NCBI GenBank assembly: GCA_038318385.1
Contig: JBBQCD010000008.1
Coordinates: 1 to 64,000 of the forward strand
Source: Schlegelella_A sp038318385
GTDB lineage: Bacteria; Pseudomonadota; Gammaproteobacteria; Burkholderiales; Burkholderiaceae_C
Direction of reading: 5' to 3'
Length of the DNA stretch: 64,000 nucleotides
Shown here: piece after piece, positions 8,936-19,011 of the stretch
How the letters are laid out: each line of letters starts with the position of its first letter
Numbering within the stretch: position 1 is the stretch's first letter
The notes under the pieces: model-generated
Told to the model about the DNA's origin: nothing
Databases searched by the model: none
What the model saw: only the letters and a program-made list of their open reading frames with translations
Position numbers and translations under genes: made by a program

Positions 8936-10060
8936 TCAGCGCGCACGGAAGGCGAAGACACCCCCCGCGCGCGTGACGACCAGCAGGGTGCCGGCGGACA
9001 CGATCGGCGCAATGGCGAGCGCACTGCCGTCGGTCGGCAGCCGCAACTGCGCCTCGCCCTTCTCGCGCGAGAGCCAGTGCAGCGTCCCCGCCGCATCGCC
9101 GTAGACGACCGAGCCACCGAGGATCCCGGGCGCGCCGAGTCCGCGGTACATCAGCGCATCGGACGACCACACGGCCAACCCGGTATCGGTCCGCCAGGCG
9201 GTCATCCGGTCGCTGGCATCGGCGCCGAAGACATAGTCGGCATCGGCGGCGACCGCATCGGTACCGCCGACGTTCTTGGTCCACGCGAGCACCCCGCGCT
9301 CGGCATCGACACACCCCACCGCGGCCTGGAAGGAGCGAGCGCACAGGGTCGTGCCGACGCGGGCGACCGGGCCGACCAGATCGGCCAGTCGCTCGACTTC
9401 GTTGGCGCCGCGCGGCGACCCGATCGGCACCTCCCAGGTTACGGTCCCGGCCAGCGGGTCGACGCCCGCCATGCGCGGCCCCTGGCCCACGATGAGCGTG
9501 TTGCGGAATGCTGAAATGACCCCGGTCTGCGCCAGCGTCAGCGGATCCCCCGCGCGCTGCAGGGTCCACAGCTTGCGTCCGTCGATCGCATCGAAGGCCT
9601 GCACGGTCCGGTCGACCCCGAGCACGAAGACGCGTTCGCCCGCGACCAGCGGTGCCGTCGCGACCCGGGTGCCGACGGGTTTGCGCCACTTGACCTGACC
9701 GCGCTCGATCGTAACGAGTTCGCCGGACTGCGTGACGACGGCGGCGAATCGCCCGTCGCTGCCGACGCCGGCGGCCAGAGGCGTGCCAAGCTGGACGCGC
9801 CAGAGGTCGCGACCGCTCTGGATGTCGATAGCCGCCACGGTGCCGTCGCTTGCACCGAGCGTGAAGGCGCCGCCGGCGGCAGAAACGGTCAGCGGGAACT
9901 GAACGGCGCCGATGCGCTGGCTCCAGGCCGGACTCGCCACCGGTTTCGGCGTGAGCGCCTCGAGTGGTTTGGGCTTCGGCTTCTCGTAGCCGGTGCATGC
10001 GCCGAGAACGAGCGCCGTTGCCAGCGCGCCGGCCAGCCAGATATCGTGACGCTTCGTCAT
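8936..10060 (-). CDS. bamB: Outer-membrane assembly lipoprotein BamB
   Basis: BamB is the beta-propeller lipoprotein of the BAM complex, which folds outer-membrane proteins. The 374-residue protein has a lipoprotein signal peptide with lipobox LGAC (modified Cys at about 22). PQQ-like propeller repeats follow, each recognisable by segments such as DIQSGRDLWRV, DAIDGRKLWTL and DPLAGTVTWEV. The ATG at 10060 overlaps the stop of the yfgM-like gene by 4 bases, matching the yfgM-bamB-der order of other proteobacteria. A second BAM lipoprotein gene, bamD, is at 21172. Confidence 0.96.
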   Translation of the reverse strand: MTKRHDIWLAGALATALVLGACTGYEKPKPKPLEALTPKPVASPAWSQRIGAVQFPLTVSAAGGAFTLGASDGTVAAIDIQSGRDLWRVQLGTPLAAGVGSDGRFAAVVTQSGELVTIERGQVKWRKPVGTRVATAPLVAGERVFVLGVDRTVQAFDAIDGRKLWTLQRAGDPLTLAQTGVISAFRNTLIVGQGPRMAGVDPLAGTVTWEVPIGSPRGANEVERLADLVGPVARVGTTLCARSFQAAVGCVDAERGVLAWTKNVGGTDAVAADADYVFGADASDRMTAWRTDTGLAVWSSDALMYRGLGAPGILGGSVVYGDAAGTLHWLSREKGEAQLRLPTDGSALAIAPIVSAGTLLVVTRAGGVFAFRAR

Positions 10061-10728
10061 TTCGTCGTCTCCGCCTTGGCCGCTGCCGGGGTGTCGACGC
10101 CGAGGACATTGAGCTTGGCCTCGATCAGGCGTCGGTACTCGAGCTTCGGGTCCATCGCCGACCAGGCCTTGCGGAAGGACGCCTGCGCCTCGTCCTTCTT
10201 GCCCTGTGCCAGGAAGATGTCGCCACGACGATCGTCCACCAGCGCCGCGAATGACTTGGCGTTGGCGCCGTCGAGTTGCTTGAACGCCTCGTCGTACTTC
10301 TTCTGGTCCAGCAGAAGGCCAGCGAGCCGCAAGCGTGCGACGGTCTGATATTCGTCCTCGTGAGCGTTGTCGGCAACCCAGACGAGCGTCTCGCGCGCAC
10401 CGTCGATCTGGCCCTTGTCGAACTGCGCCTTCGCCACCACCAGACCGCCCTGCCCGGTAAAGGCGGTGCGTGGATAGCGCGACTTCATGTCCGCAAAGAC
10501 CCGACTCGCACGGTCGACATCGCCGGCCTGGGCGGCGGAATCCAGTTCGTCGAACATGGCGCCGGCCTTGACCGACTGGTCGCGCTGGTACCAGTTCCAG
10601 CCGTTCCAGGCCGCATAGGCGCCGAGCAGAACGATCAGCGCCCACGTGACCCAGTTGCCGTACTGCTTCCAGAACGCCTTCAGCTGGTCGAGTTGTTCTT
10701 GTTCTTCGAGGTCGAGGTGCGTGGCCAT
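10057..10728 (-). CDS. YfgM-like TPR membrane protein
   Basis: This 223-residue protein has an acidic N-terminus (MATHLDLEEQEQLDQLKAFW), one transmembrane helix at about residues 25-44, and a periplasmic TPR-like domain with repeats around RLRLAGLLLDQKKYDEA and RRGDIFLAQGKKDEA. YfgM interacts with periplasmic chaperones and the Sec translocon in Escherichia coli; assignment here rests on architecture and on its place between hisS and bamB. The ATG at 10728 is chosen because it opens the conserved acidic segment, and reading further upstream enters the hisS region without homology. It ends with an ATGA overlap into bamB. Confidence 0.9.
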   Translation of the reverse strand: MATHLDLEEQEQLDQLKAFWKQYGNWVTWALIVLLGAYAAWNGWNWYQRDQSVKAGAMFDELDSAAQAGDVDRASRVFADMKSRYPRTAFTGQGGLVVAKAQFDKGQIDGARETLVWVADNAHEDEYQTVARLRLAGLLLDQKKYDEAFKQLDGANAKSFAALVDDRRGDIFLAQGKKDEAQASFRKAWSAMDPKLEYRRLIEAKLNVLGVDTPAAAKAETTK

Positions 10729-10753
10729 GGAAGCGTATCGGGTAAAGGCGCGA

Positions 10754-12046
10754 TTATGCGAGGAGTTCCCGGGACCACCGGGGGGCGTCGGCGATGGCCA
10801 GCGTGCGTTGCACCGCTGCAGCATCGCGCAGGGATTTGCAGGCGACCTCCCCGCGGGACAGCTCGGCGGCGCCGAAGATCAGCGCATAGCGCGCACCACT
10901 GCCATCGGCGCGCTTGAACTGGGACTTCATGCTGCCCCAGCCGCCCGCCCCGGCGGCGTGCATCTGCACGGCGACGCCGGCGGCGCGCAGCACCTCGCAG
11001 GTCGACATCGCCTGCACCAATGACTGCGCATCGGGAATGACGGCATAGACGTCCGGCGGTGCGTCAGGCATTTCGACGCCGACGGCCTCGAGCAGCAACA
11101 GCATCCGCTCGATGCCCATCCCCCACCCGACGGCGGGCGTTTGCTTGCCGCCGAGCTGCTCGAAGAGACCGTCGTAGCGGCCGCCTCCGCAGACCGTTCC
11201 CTGGCTGCCCAGATGGTCGGTGATCCACTCGAACACCGTGAGGTTGTAGTAGTCGAGGCCGCGCACGAGACGCGGGTTGACGCGATATGCCAGTCCCGCG
11301 CCGTCGAGCACCGCGCGCACCGCGTCGAAATGGGCGAGCGACTGTTCGCCGAGAAACGCGATGAGCTTCGGCGCTTCCTCGACGAGCGCCTGCATCGCCG
11401 GGTTCTTGGAGTCGAGGATGCGCAGCGGATTGCTGTGCAGGCGGCGGCGCGCATCTTCATCGAGCTGCCCGGCGTGCGCCTCGAAATAGGCGATCAGCGC
11501 CGAACGGTGGGCGGTGCGCTCGGCCGGTTGGCCGAGGCTGTTGATCTCGAGACGCAGGTCGCGCCCTTCGAGAAGGCCGAGGTCGCGAAAGAGCGCCCGG
11601 GCCATGAGGATCTGCTCGGCATCCACATCGGGGCCGGCACAGCCGAGGGCCTCGACGTCGACCTGGTGAAACTGCCGGTAGCGCCCCTTCTGCGGCCGTT
11701 CGTGGCGAAACAGCGTGACCTGGCTCCACAGGCGCTGGGGGCCGTTGTAGAGGACGTTGTGCTCGATCATCGCCCGCACGATGCCGGCGGTCGCCTCGGG
11801 CCGCAGCGTCAGCCGGTCGCCGTTCATCGAGTCCTCGAAGGAATACATCTCCTTCTCGACGATGTCGGTGACTTCGCCGAGACCGCGGACGAACAGCGCG
11901 GTCGGCTCGACGATCGGCGTCCGGACGTTGGCGTAACCGTAGCGACGCATCAGCGCACGAACCTTGTGCTCGAACCACTCCCAGCGCCCCGATTCCGGCG
12001 GCAGGATGTCGTTCATGCCCTTGACGGCGCGCAGCGATTCAGCCAT
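10754..12046 (-). CDS. hisS: Histidyl-tRNA synthetase
   Basis: HisS charges tRNA-His. At 430 residues it has normal length. Class II motif 2 appears as LWSQVTLFRHERPQKGRYRQF, and the histidine-specific elements as GLDYYNLTVFEW and GGGRYDGLFEQLGG. The motif 3 arginine is in GMGIERMLLLL, and an anticodon-binding domain occupies the last 90 residues. The ATG at 12046 starts the usual AVKGMNDILPPE sequence. Open reading continues upstream, but that stretch is a shadow of ispG. It lies 59 bases downstream of ispG and 25 bases before the yfgM-like gene. Confidence 0.97.
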   Translation of the reverse strand: MAESLRAVKGMNDILPPESGRWEWFEHKVRALMRRYGYANVRTPIVEPTALFVRGLGEVTDIVEKEMYSFEDSMNGDRLTLRPEATAGIVRAMIEHNVLYNGPQRLWSQVTLFRHERPQKGRYRQFHQVDVEALGCAGPDVDAEQILMARALFRDLGLLEGRDLRLEINSLGQPAERTAHRSALIAYFEAHAGQLDEDARRRLHSNPLRILDSKNPAMQALVEEAPKLIAFLGEQSLAHFDAVRAVLDGAGLAYRVNPRLVRGLDYYNLTVFEWITDHLGSQGTVCGGGRYDGLFEQLGGKQTPAVGWGMGIERMLLLLEAVGVEMPDAPPDVYAVIPDAQSLVQAMSTCEVLRAAGVAVQMHAAGAGGWGSMKSQFKRADGSGARYALIFGAAELSRGEVACKSLRDAAAVQRTLAIADAPRWSRELLA

Positions 12047-12105
12047 GTCGGCTCGCAGGCATCCTGAAGTTGCGGCGCAGCGTGGGGACGGTCGAGGGCG
12101 ACACC

Positions 12106-13392
<1,287 letters not shown>

Positions 13393-13406
13393 GGTTTCAC
13401 CTCAGG

Positions 13407-14354
13407 CTACTTCAACTCGAGCCGCGCGAGGTTGTCGCGGGTGAATGGCGCGAGTTCGAGAGCGCGGCCGCGAAAGACGATCTCGGTGTCGCGGGCGTTG
13501 CCGATCTTCAGGCGCATCGGCGCGGTGCCATCCAGGTCGACGGTCTCGCCAGCCCGGACAGTCCGGGCCAGCAGCGACTGGCCACGCGCGTCGAGCACCT
13601 CGATCCAGGAATCCGCCCGTGCGTGCAGGCGCAGCAGCCCCGGCGTCGTCGCCGGGGCCGAGGCAGCCTCCGGCGGCGCAGCTGCCGCTGGTTCGGCGGC
13701 CCCGTTCGCCGCCACGACGCCCGCGGGCACCGGCGCCGAAGCGGAAGCCTCGGCCGACTCCAGCAACGCCTGGCCGCTCGCCACGTCGGAAGGCGCCGCC
13801 GCCGCCGCAACGCGAGCGCTGTCGGCGCCGAGTTCGGCGGCCAGGGGTGTCACCGAAGTGTTCGCGACCGAAGAAGGCGCGGAAGCGGCGGCCGACTCGG
13901 CAGGGGATGGGCGCAGACCCGAGAGCCACCCCGCGGGGATCAGGTAGACGACCGCAGCGGCGAACAGCAACAACAGCGGCGCCCAAAGGGCAGGCCGTGA
14001 GATGCCGGACAGGTCGCTTTGCACCAGGTGCGACGGCCGCTCGCGGAAAGGAGTGTTCAGACCTTCGCCGACCTGCTCGAGTCGGTGCCCGGTGCTTCGC
14101 GGCAGCAACGCCAGGATCGGCGCCGCATCGACCTTGAGGGTGCGGCAAACGGTCTGCGCGAGGGCGCGGGTGAAGGTCGCGTCGGGCAGTTCGTCCAGTC
14201 GATCGGCCTCCAGCGACTCGAGCTTGCGCGGCGCGACCTTGATGGCGCTGGCCAGTGCAGCCAGATGCAGGCCCTGGGCCTGGCGGGCCTCACGCAGCAG
14301 GCGCCCCGCAGTGACGGCGCCCTCGGGCACGCTCTGGCCCGTCGCCTCATTCAT
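13407..14354 (-). CDS. rodZ: RodZ-like cytoskeletal protein
   Basis: This 315-residue protein has an N-terminal helix-turn-helix of the Xre type at about residues 15-78 (GRLLREARQAQGLHLAALA). One transmembrane helix follows near 122-142, then a long alanine- and proline-rich periplasmic linker (about 150-235), and finally the DUF4115 beta domain containing DSWIEVLDARGQ. That is the layout of RodZ, which connects MreB to the elongation machinery. The ATG at 14354 overlaps the end of pilW by 8 bases. The low-complexity linker is the only unusual segment. Confidence 0.92.
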   Translation of the reverse strand: MNEATGQSVPEGAVTAGRLLREARQAQGLHLAALASAIKVAPRKLESLEADRLDELPDATFTRALAQTVCRTLKVDAAPILALLPRSTGHRLEQVGEGLNTPFRERPSHLVQSDLSGISRPALWAPLLLLFAAAVVYLIPAGWLSGLRPSPAESAAASAPSSVANTSVTPLAAELGADSARVAAAAAPSDVASGQALLESAEASASAPVPAGVVAANGAAEPAAAAPPEAASAPATTPGLLRLHARADSWIEVLDARGQSLLARTVRAGETVDLDGTAPMRLKIGNARDTEIVFRGRALELAPFTRDNLARLELK

Positions 14355-15180
14355 CGAAGGCGCCTCGCTGATACGACGACGCCTCGCGCGAATCCGGAAA
14401 GCGATTGCGCAGCTGAGTGCCGAACTCCTCGACTCCCTGTCGATTGCCCAGCCGATGCTCGATCCGCGCCGCCAGCCAAAGGGTCTGCGCGCTCGACACG
14501 TCCGGCTGGCTGTTGACGCGGCGGATGTAGAACCGGGCCCGCTCGTACTCTCCGAGCCGATACAGCACCTCGGACAGGTTGACCGCGGTGCCAGGGTTCG
14601 CGGGCTCGAGTTCGTAGGAGCGACCGAGCGTCACCGCAGCATCGCTCAGCCGCCCCGCGAACGCGCGGCACACCCCCTGCGTCAGCAAGGTCCGCGGCGC
14701 ATTGGGGTAGTTCGGCACCGCCAGTGCGCGCTCGAACATCGCATCGGCCTCGGCGTAGCGCTTCTGCTGGCAAAGGATCAGCCAGGCCAGGTTCTGCATC
14801 GTGTCGGCGTCGCGAGGATCGATCTGCAGCGCGCGCCGGAAGCTCTCCTCGGCGAGCACCGGGTCGTTGAGATTCGAATAGATCATCCCGCGCAGGTTGA
14901 AGGCTTCGCTGGACGTCGGATCGGCCGCGATCGACTGCTTGATCTGGTCGAGGGCAGTCGTCATCTGTCCGCGACCGAAGTAGGCTGCCGCGAGGTCCAT
15001 GCGCGCGCGTCCACGCTTGACCGCGTCGGGCTCGTCGGACGCCGTCATGCGGTCCCTCATCTCGGTCGGCGCCGGCGCAGGCGGCGCGGTCTTGTCGCGG
15101 GTCGCGCAGGCGGACATCAGACCGACCAGGATCAGCGCGCAGCAGGCCGAAGCCGAGCGCCTCGCGAAAGGAGTCTTCAT
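14347..15180 (-). CDS. pilW: Type IV pilus biogenesis lipoprotein PilW (PilF)
   Basis: PilW/PilF is an outer-membrane lipoprotein with TPR repeats needed to stabilise or assemble the PilQ secretin. The 277-residue protein has a signal peptide with lipobox MSAC (Cys at about 25) and several TPR units (for example RMDLAAAYFGRGQMTTALDQIK and FNLRGMIYSNLNDPVLAEESF). It overlaps rlmN by 4 bases upstream and rodZ by 8 bases downstream. No other pilus gene is in the window. Confidence 0.93.
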   Translation of the reverse strand: MKTPFARRSASACCALILVGLMSACATRDKTAPPAPAPTEMRDRMTASDEPDAVKRGRARMDLAAAYFGRGQMTTALDQIKQSIAADPTSSEAFNLRGMIYSNLNDPVLAEESFRRALQIDPRDADTMQNLAWLILCQQKRYAEADAMFERALAVPNYPNAPRTLLTQGVCRAFAGRLSDAAVTLGRSYELEPANPGTAVNLSEVLYRLGEYERARFYIRRVNSQPDVSSAQTLWLAARIEHRLGNRQGVEEFGTQLRNRFPDSREASSYQRGAFDE

Positions 15181-16355
15181 GCACCGACCTCATGTTTGGC
15201 CGGCCGCGACTTCGCGTCGGCGGCCGGTTGCCGATGGATGCGCACCGGCGCGCGCAACATCCGACGCTCGACGTGGGTGCGATCACGAACCTCGCCTGCA
15301 AGCTGACCGCAGGCCGCGGCGATGTCATCGCCACGCGTGCGCCTGACCGTCGTCACGTAGCCCGCACGCTGCAGCACCGCTGCAAACGCGCCGATACGCT
15401 CGGGCGTGGAGCGCTGCAGGCCGGAAGCAGGGAACGGGTTGAAGGGAATCAGATTGAACTTGCACGGCAGGCCCCGGCCCTGCGCGCCGGCGTTCGCGAC
15501 GAGTGCCAGCAACTGTTCTGCCTGCGCCGGTGCGTCATTGACGCCATCGAGCATGCAATATTCGAAGGTGATGAAGTCGCGCGGGGCGGTCTCGAGGTAG
15601 CGTTCGCAGGCCGCGAGCAGTTCGTGCAACGGGTACTTGCGGTTGAGCGGCACGAGCTCGTCGCGCAGGGCATCGTCCGGCGCGTGCAACGAAACGGCCA
15701 GAGCGACAGGACAGTCGACGCGCAACCGATCCATCATCGGCACCACCCCCGATGTCGAGACGGTGACCCGACGCCGAGAAATGCCGTAGCCGTGGTCGTC
15801 GAGCATCGTTCGAAGCGCCGGCAGGAGCGCCGCGTAGTTCTGCAGCGGCTCGCCCATCCCCATCATCACCACGTTGGTGATGGCACGCGTGCCGGGGGGC
15901 AGATTCAGGCGCAGCCGCAGCTCGTGCTCCGCATGCCGCAATTGGCCGATGATCTCCGCAGTGGTCAGGTTGCGGCTGAAGCCCTGGTGGCCGGTGGAGC
16001 AGAAGCGACAACCGACCGCGCAACCGGCCTGCGACGAGATGCACAACGTGCCGCGATCGGCTTCTGGAATGTAGACCGTCTCGACGGCGTCGCCGGCGCC
16101 CACATCGAACAGCCACTTGATGGTGCCGTCGCTGGCCTGCTGCTCCGAGGCCACCTGCGGCGTGGCGATGCAGGCGCTTTGCTGCAGCTTGGCGCGCAGC
16201 GATCCCGCCAGGTCGGACATCGAGTCGAAATCGGTGGCGCCCTTCTGGTGGATCCAGCGAAACAGCTGGGTCGCCCGGAAGCGCTTCTCGCCGAGCCGTT
16301 CGCAGAACGCGGCCAGTCCTTCCCGGTCGAATTCCAGCAGATTGGTCGTGGTCAT
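15177..16355 (-). CDS. rlmN: 23S rRNA / tRNA adenine C2-methyltransferase RlmN
   Basis: RlmN is a radical-SAM enzyme that methylates C2 of A2503 in 23S rRNA and A37 in certain tRNAs. The SAM cluster cysteines are C112, C116 and C119 in GCAVGCRFCS, followed by STGHQGFSRNLT. The methyl-carrying cysteine near the C-terminus is most likely in DIAAACGQLAG. The length is 392 residues; the final 30, arginine-rich residues exceed the usual end. It lies 31 bases after ndk and overlaps pilW by 4 bases. Confidence 0.96.
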   Translation of the reverse strand: MTTTNLLEFDREGLAAFCERLGEKRFRATQLFRWIHQKGATDFDSMSDLAGSLRAKLQQSACIATPQVASEQQASDGTIKWLFDVGAGDAVETVYIPEADRGTLCISSQAGCAVGCRFCSTGHQGFSRNLTTAEIIGQLRHAEHELRLRLNLPPGTRAITNVVMMGMGEPLQNYAALLPALRTMLDDHGYGISRRRVTVSTSGVVPMMDRLRVDCPVALAVSLHAPDDALRDELVPLNRKYPLHELLAACERYLETAPRDFITFEYCMLDGVNDAPAQAEQLLALVANAGAQGRGLPCKFNLIPFNPFPASGLQRSTPERIGAFAAVLQRAGYVTTVRRTRGDDIAAACGQLAGEVRDRTHVERRMLRAPVRIHRQPAADAKSRPAKHEVGA

Positions 16356-16386
16356 GGGGGCCTCCGGGCGAGGCGCGTCCGGTGCC

Positions 16387-16812
16387 TCAGCGGCTGTAGA
16401 CGTTCATGCCCGGGAAGAAGAAGGCGATCTCGACTGCCGCCGTCTCCGCCGCATCCGAACCATGAACGGCATTGGCGTCGATGCTGTCGGCGAAATCGGC
16501 GCGGATCGTGCCCTTCTCGGCCTTCTTCGGATCGGTCGCGCCCATCAGCTGACGGTTCTTCGCGATCGCGTCCTCGCCTTCGAGCACCTGGATCATCACC
16601 GGTCCCGAGATCATGAACGACACCAGGTCGTTGAAGAACGGCCGACTCTTGTGCACGGCATAGAAGGCCTCGGCCTCCTGCCGCGACAGATGGGCCATGC
16701 GCGCGGCGATGACGCGCAGACCAGCGCCTTCGAAACGCGCGTAGATCTGGCCGATGACGTTCTTGGCGACCGCGTCGGGCTTGATGATCGAGAGTGTGCG
16801 GGCTAGCGCCAT
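16387..16812 (-). CDS. ndk: Nucleoside diphosphate kinase
   Basis: Ndk equalises nucleoside triphosphate pools through a phosphohistidine intermediate. The 141-residue protein has the standard length, with the active-site histidine at 117 in NAVHGSD and the start MALARTLSIIKPDAV. The ATG at 16812 is preceded by AGGA about 8 bases upstream. A longer reading from 16842 adds ten residues without homology and is not favoured. Confidence 0.97.
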   Translation of the reverse strand: MALARTLSIIKPDAVAKNVIGQIYARFEGAGLRVIAARMAHLSRQEAEAFYAVHKSRPFFNDLVSFMISGPVMIQVLEGEDAIAKNRQLMGATDPKKAEKGTIRADFADSIDANAVHGSDAAETAAVEIAFFFPGMNVYSR

Positions 16813-16902
16813 GATTTCGTCCTGCTGCGAGAGCTTGTGCAAAGCCTTTCATTGTACCGCGGCGCTCGCATCCGAATCGGTCTCCGGGCCCCGCGAGGCC
16901 GG

Positions 16903-19011
16903 CTACCGGCCTTTGCGCCCGCCGCCGCCGCCGTACCCTCCCCCACCCCCGCCGCCACCTCCAAAGCCACCCCCGCCGCCGAAGCCACCGCCCCGGCTCC
17001 CACCGCGACTCCCTCCCCCTCCGCCGCCACCTCCGCCGCCGCCACCGCCACCGCGGTTCTTGCGATGGAAGGCATCGGCGCCGATGTAGCCCACCGACGT
17101 CTGCAGCGGATCGGGCTGCTTGGGCCCCGAGCCCTTGTGCGCCGGCCCCGGCCCGCTGCCACCGGAACCGAATCCACCGCCACCGCGAGCAAACCCGCGT
17201 CCCCCAGCCGGATGGCGCGGGTTCTGGACGAAGCGCTTGTCGAACGTCTGTTCGAGCGGATTGGGAATCGTTGTCGGATCGGGCGGCAGATCGGGATCGA
17301 AGTCGCGATCGAAATCCGCGTCGCTAAGCGCCAGATCAGCGGGCGGTGCCGCACCGTCGAGCGGCCTTTGGCGAGCGGGATTCGGACCGCGATCGTTGCG
17401 GCCCCGGTCATTGCGATCGACGCGCTCATTGCGATCGTTGCGACCCCCCTGGCGCTCCTGACGCGGCTTCGGGCCACGCTCGTCACCGCGCCCTGCCTCG
17501 CGGGGAGCATTGTCCCCTCCGGAGGCCAGGCGGCGAATGGCGCGAACGTCGGATTCGCCGAGGTCGACCCAGACGCCTCGCTTGAGGCCATGCGGCAACA
17601 CGACGGTGCCGTAGCGGATGCGAATCAGCCGGCTGACCATCAGTTCGACCGCGTCGAAGAGCTTGCGCACCTCGCGGTTGCGGCCCTCGGTGATGACCAC
17701 GCGATACCAGTGGTTGGCGCCGTCGCCGCCACCGTCCTCGATCGATCGAAATGCGGCCTTCTGGCCCTCGATCTCGACGCCGGCCAGCAGCATCTCACGG
17801 TCTTCTGTCGACAGCGTGCCGAGCACGCGCACGGCGTACTCGCGTTCCACGCCGAAGCGCGGATGCATCAGCTGGTTCGCCAGGCCACCGGAATTCGTGA
17901 ACAGCAGCAGGCCTTCGGTGTTGATGTCGAGCCGACCCACCGATTGCCACTTTCCCTGCGCCAGGCGCGGCAGGCGCCTGAACACGGTCGGACGATGCTG
18001 CGGATCATCGTGCGTGACGATCTCGCCGACCGGCTTGTGGTACGCAATGATGCGCGGAGGAGGCGGCACGATGCGCAACCGGACCGGCTTGCCGCCGACC
18101 TTGACCTGGTCGCCGAAGGAAATGCGCTGACCGATGTGAGCCGGCTCGCCGTTGACGGTGATCCGACCATCGAGTATCAGTTCTTCCATGTCGCGGCGGG
18201 AACCGATGCCGGCCTGCGCCAATACCTTGTGAAGCTTCGGCGCCTCGGGATCGGGCAGCAGGACGCGCTTGGGCGCTTCGGTGCCTTCCGTCACTTCGGG
18301 GGCTTCGACTTCGACGTCGAAAGTCCCAGCGACGACGTGCGCGAAGACCTCGCCCACATCCACCGGAGGCAGCGCCGGCGTGCGCGCTTCGCTGCGCTCG
18401 TCGTCGTCGTCGTCGCCGGCATCCGGGTCACCGGCGCTTTGCATCGGGCGCGGCTCGCCGTTGCGGTCGCCGCGATTGCGGTCTCTCCGGCCACGGCGCC
18501 GGCCCCGTTCCCCACGCGGCCCGTTGCCGTCGTCGGCGGGACGCGCATCGCCCGGGGCCGCGCCGTCTGCGGACGGTTGCGGGGTCGCTATTGCCCCGCC
18601 ATCGCCGCCCCCTGTCGACGCGACGGAGGATGCGGTCTGGGACGACGCCGTTGGGAGCGCGGCAGCGCTCGGCGCAGGGAGCGACTCGACGGCCTCGACT
18701 CGGCCCGCCTGCGAATCCTCGCGAGCCACCGGCTCACGAGTCATCGCACCTTCGGACGACGACGTCAGCGCCGATGCCCCTTCGACGACGGTCGCGCCGG
18801 CGTCGCTCGGCGCACGACGGCGTCGGGGCTTGGCCACGCTCGCGTCGCTGCCCGATTCAGCGTCGGTCGTCGGCGCCATGGTGGCTGCCGAGGAGTCGTC
18901 GCCAAGGGGCGCGACGGGAGCTCGCCGCCTGCGCGCCTTCGGGGCGACCTCGGCTTCGGTCGGATCGCCGCCCGGACCGGGAGTTGACGAGGTATCGGCG
19001 GTGTCGTTCAT
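16903..19011 (-). CDS. rluB: 23S rRNA pseudouridine synthase RluB with long low-complexity extensions
   Basis: RluB isomerises U2605 in helix 89-90 of 23S rRNA. The catalytic part covers about residues 257-495, with an S4 RNA-binding domain (LHKVLAQAGIGSRRDMEELI), catalytic Asp362 in GRLDINTEGLLLF, and the conserved NREVRKLFDAV motif. The protein is 702 residues, more than twice the core length. It has a 255-residue N-terminal region rich in Ala, Pro, Arg and acidic residues, and a C-terminal tail from about 500 rich in Arg, Asp and Asn. The tail ends in long glycine runs, one of fourteen consecutive Gly. The ATG at 19011 overlaps the scpB stop (ATGA). RluB and RluE are similar; length and context favour RluB. 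Confidence 0.93.
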   Translation of the reverse strand: MNDTADTSSTPGPGGDPTEAEVAPKARRRRAPVAPLGDDSSAATMAPTTDAESGSDASVAKPRRRRAPSDAGATVVEGASALTSSSEGAMTREPVAREDSQAGRVEAVESLPAPSAAALPTASSQTASSVASTGGGDGGAIATPQPSADGAAPGDARPADDGNGPRGERGRRRGRRDRNRGDRNGEPRPMQSAGDPDAGDDDDDERSEARTPALPPVDVGEVFAHVVAGTFDVEVEAPEVTEGTEAPKRVLLPDPEAPKLHKVLAQAGIGSRRDMEELILDGRITVNGEPAHIGQRISFGDQVKVGGKPVRLRIVPPPPRIIAYHKPVGEIVTHDDPQHRPTVFRRLPRLAQGKWQSVGRLDINTEGLLLFTNSGGLANQLMHPRFGVEREYAVRVLGTLSTEDREMLLAGVEIEGQKAAFRSIEDGGGDGANHWYRVVITEGRNREVRKLFDAVELMVSRLIRIRYGTVVLPHGLKRGVWVDLGESDVRAIRRLASGGDNAPREAGRGDERGPKPRQERQGGRNDRNERVDRNDRGRNDRGPNPARQRPLDGAAPPADLALSDADFDRDFDPDLPPDPTTIPNPLEQTFDKRFVQNPRHPAGGRGFARGGGGFGSGGSGPGPAHKGSGPKQPDPLQTSVGYIGADAFHRKNRGGGGGGGGGGGGGGSRGGSRGGGFGGGGGFGGGGGGGGGYGGGGGRKGR

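Noticed and set aside
16916..17064. Possible CRISPR or tandem repeat array
   Set aside because: The periodicity is Gly codons of rluB, without spaced repeats or spacers.
16837..18987. 716-codon open frame antisense to rluB
   Set aside because: A mirror of the low-complexity rluB coding sequence; no domain and no ribosome binding site.
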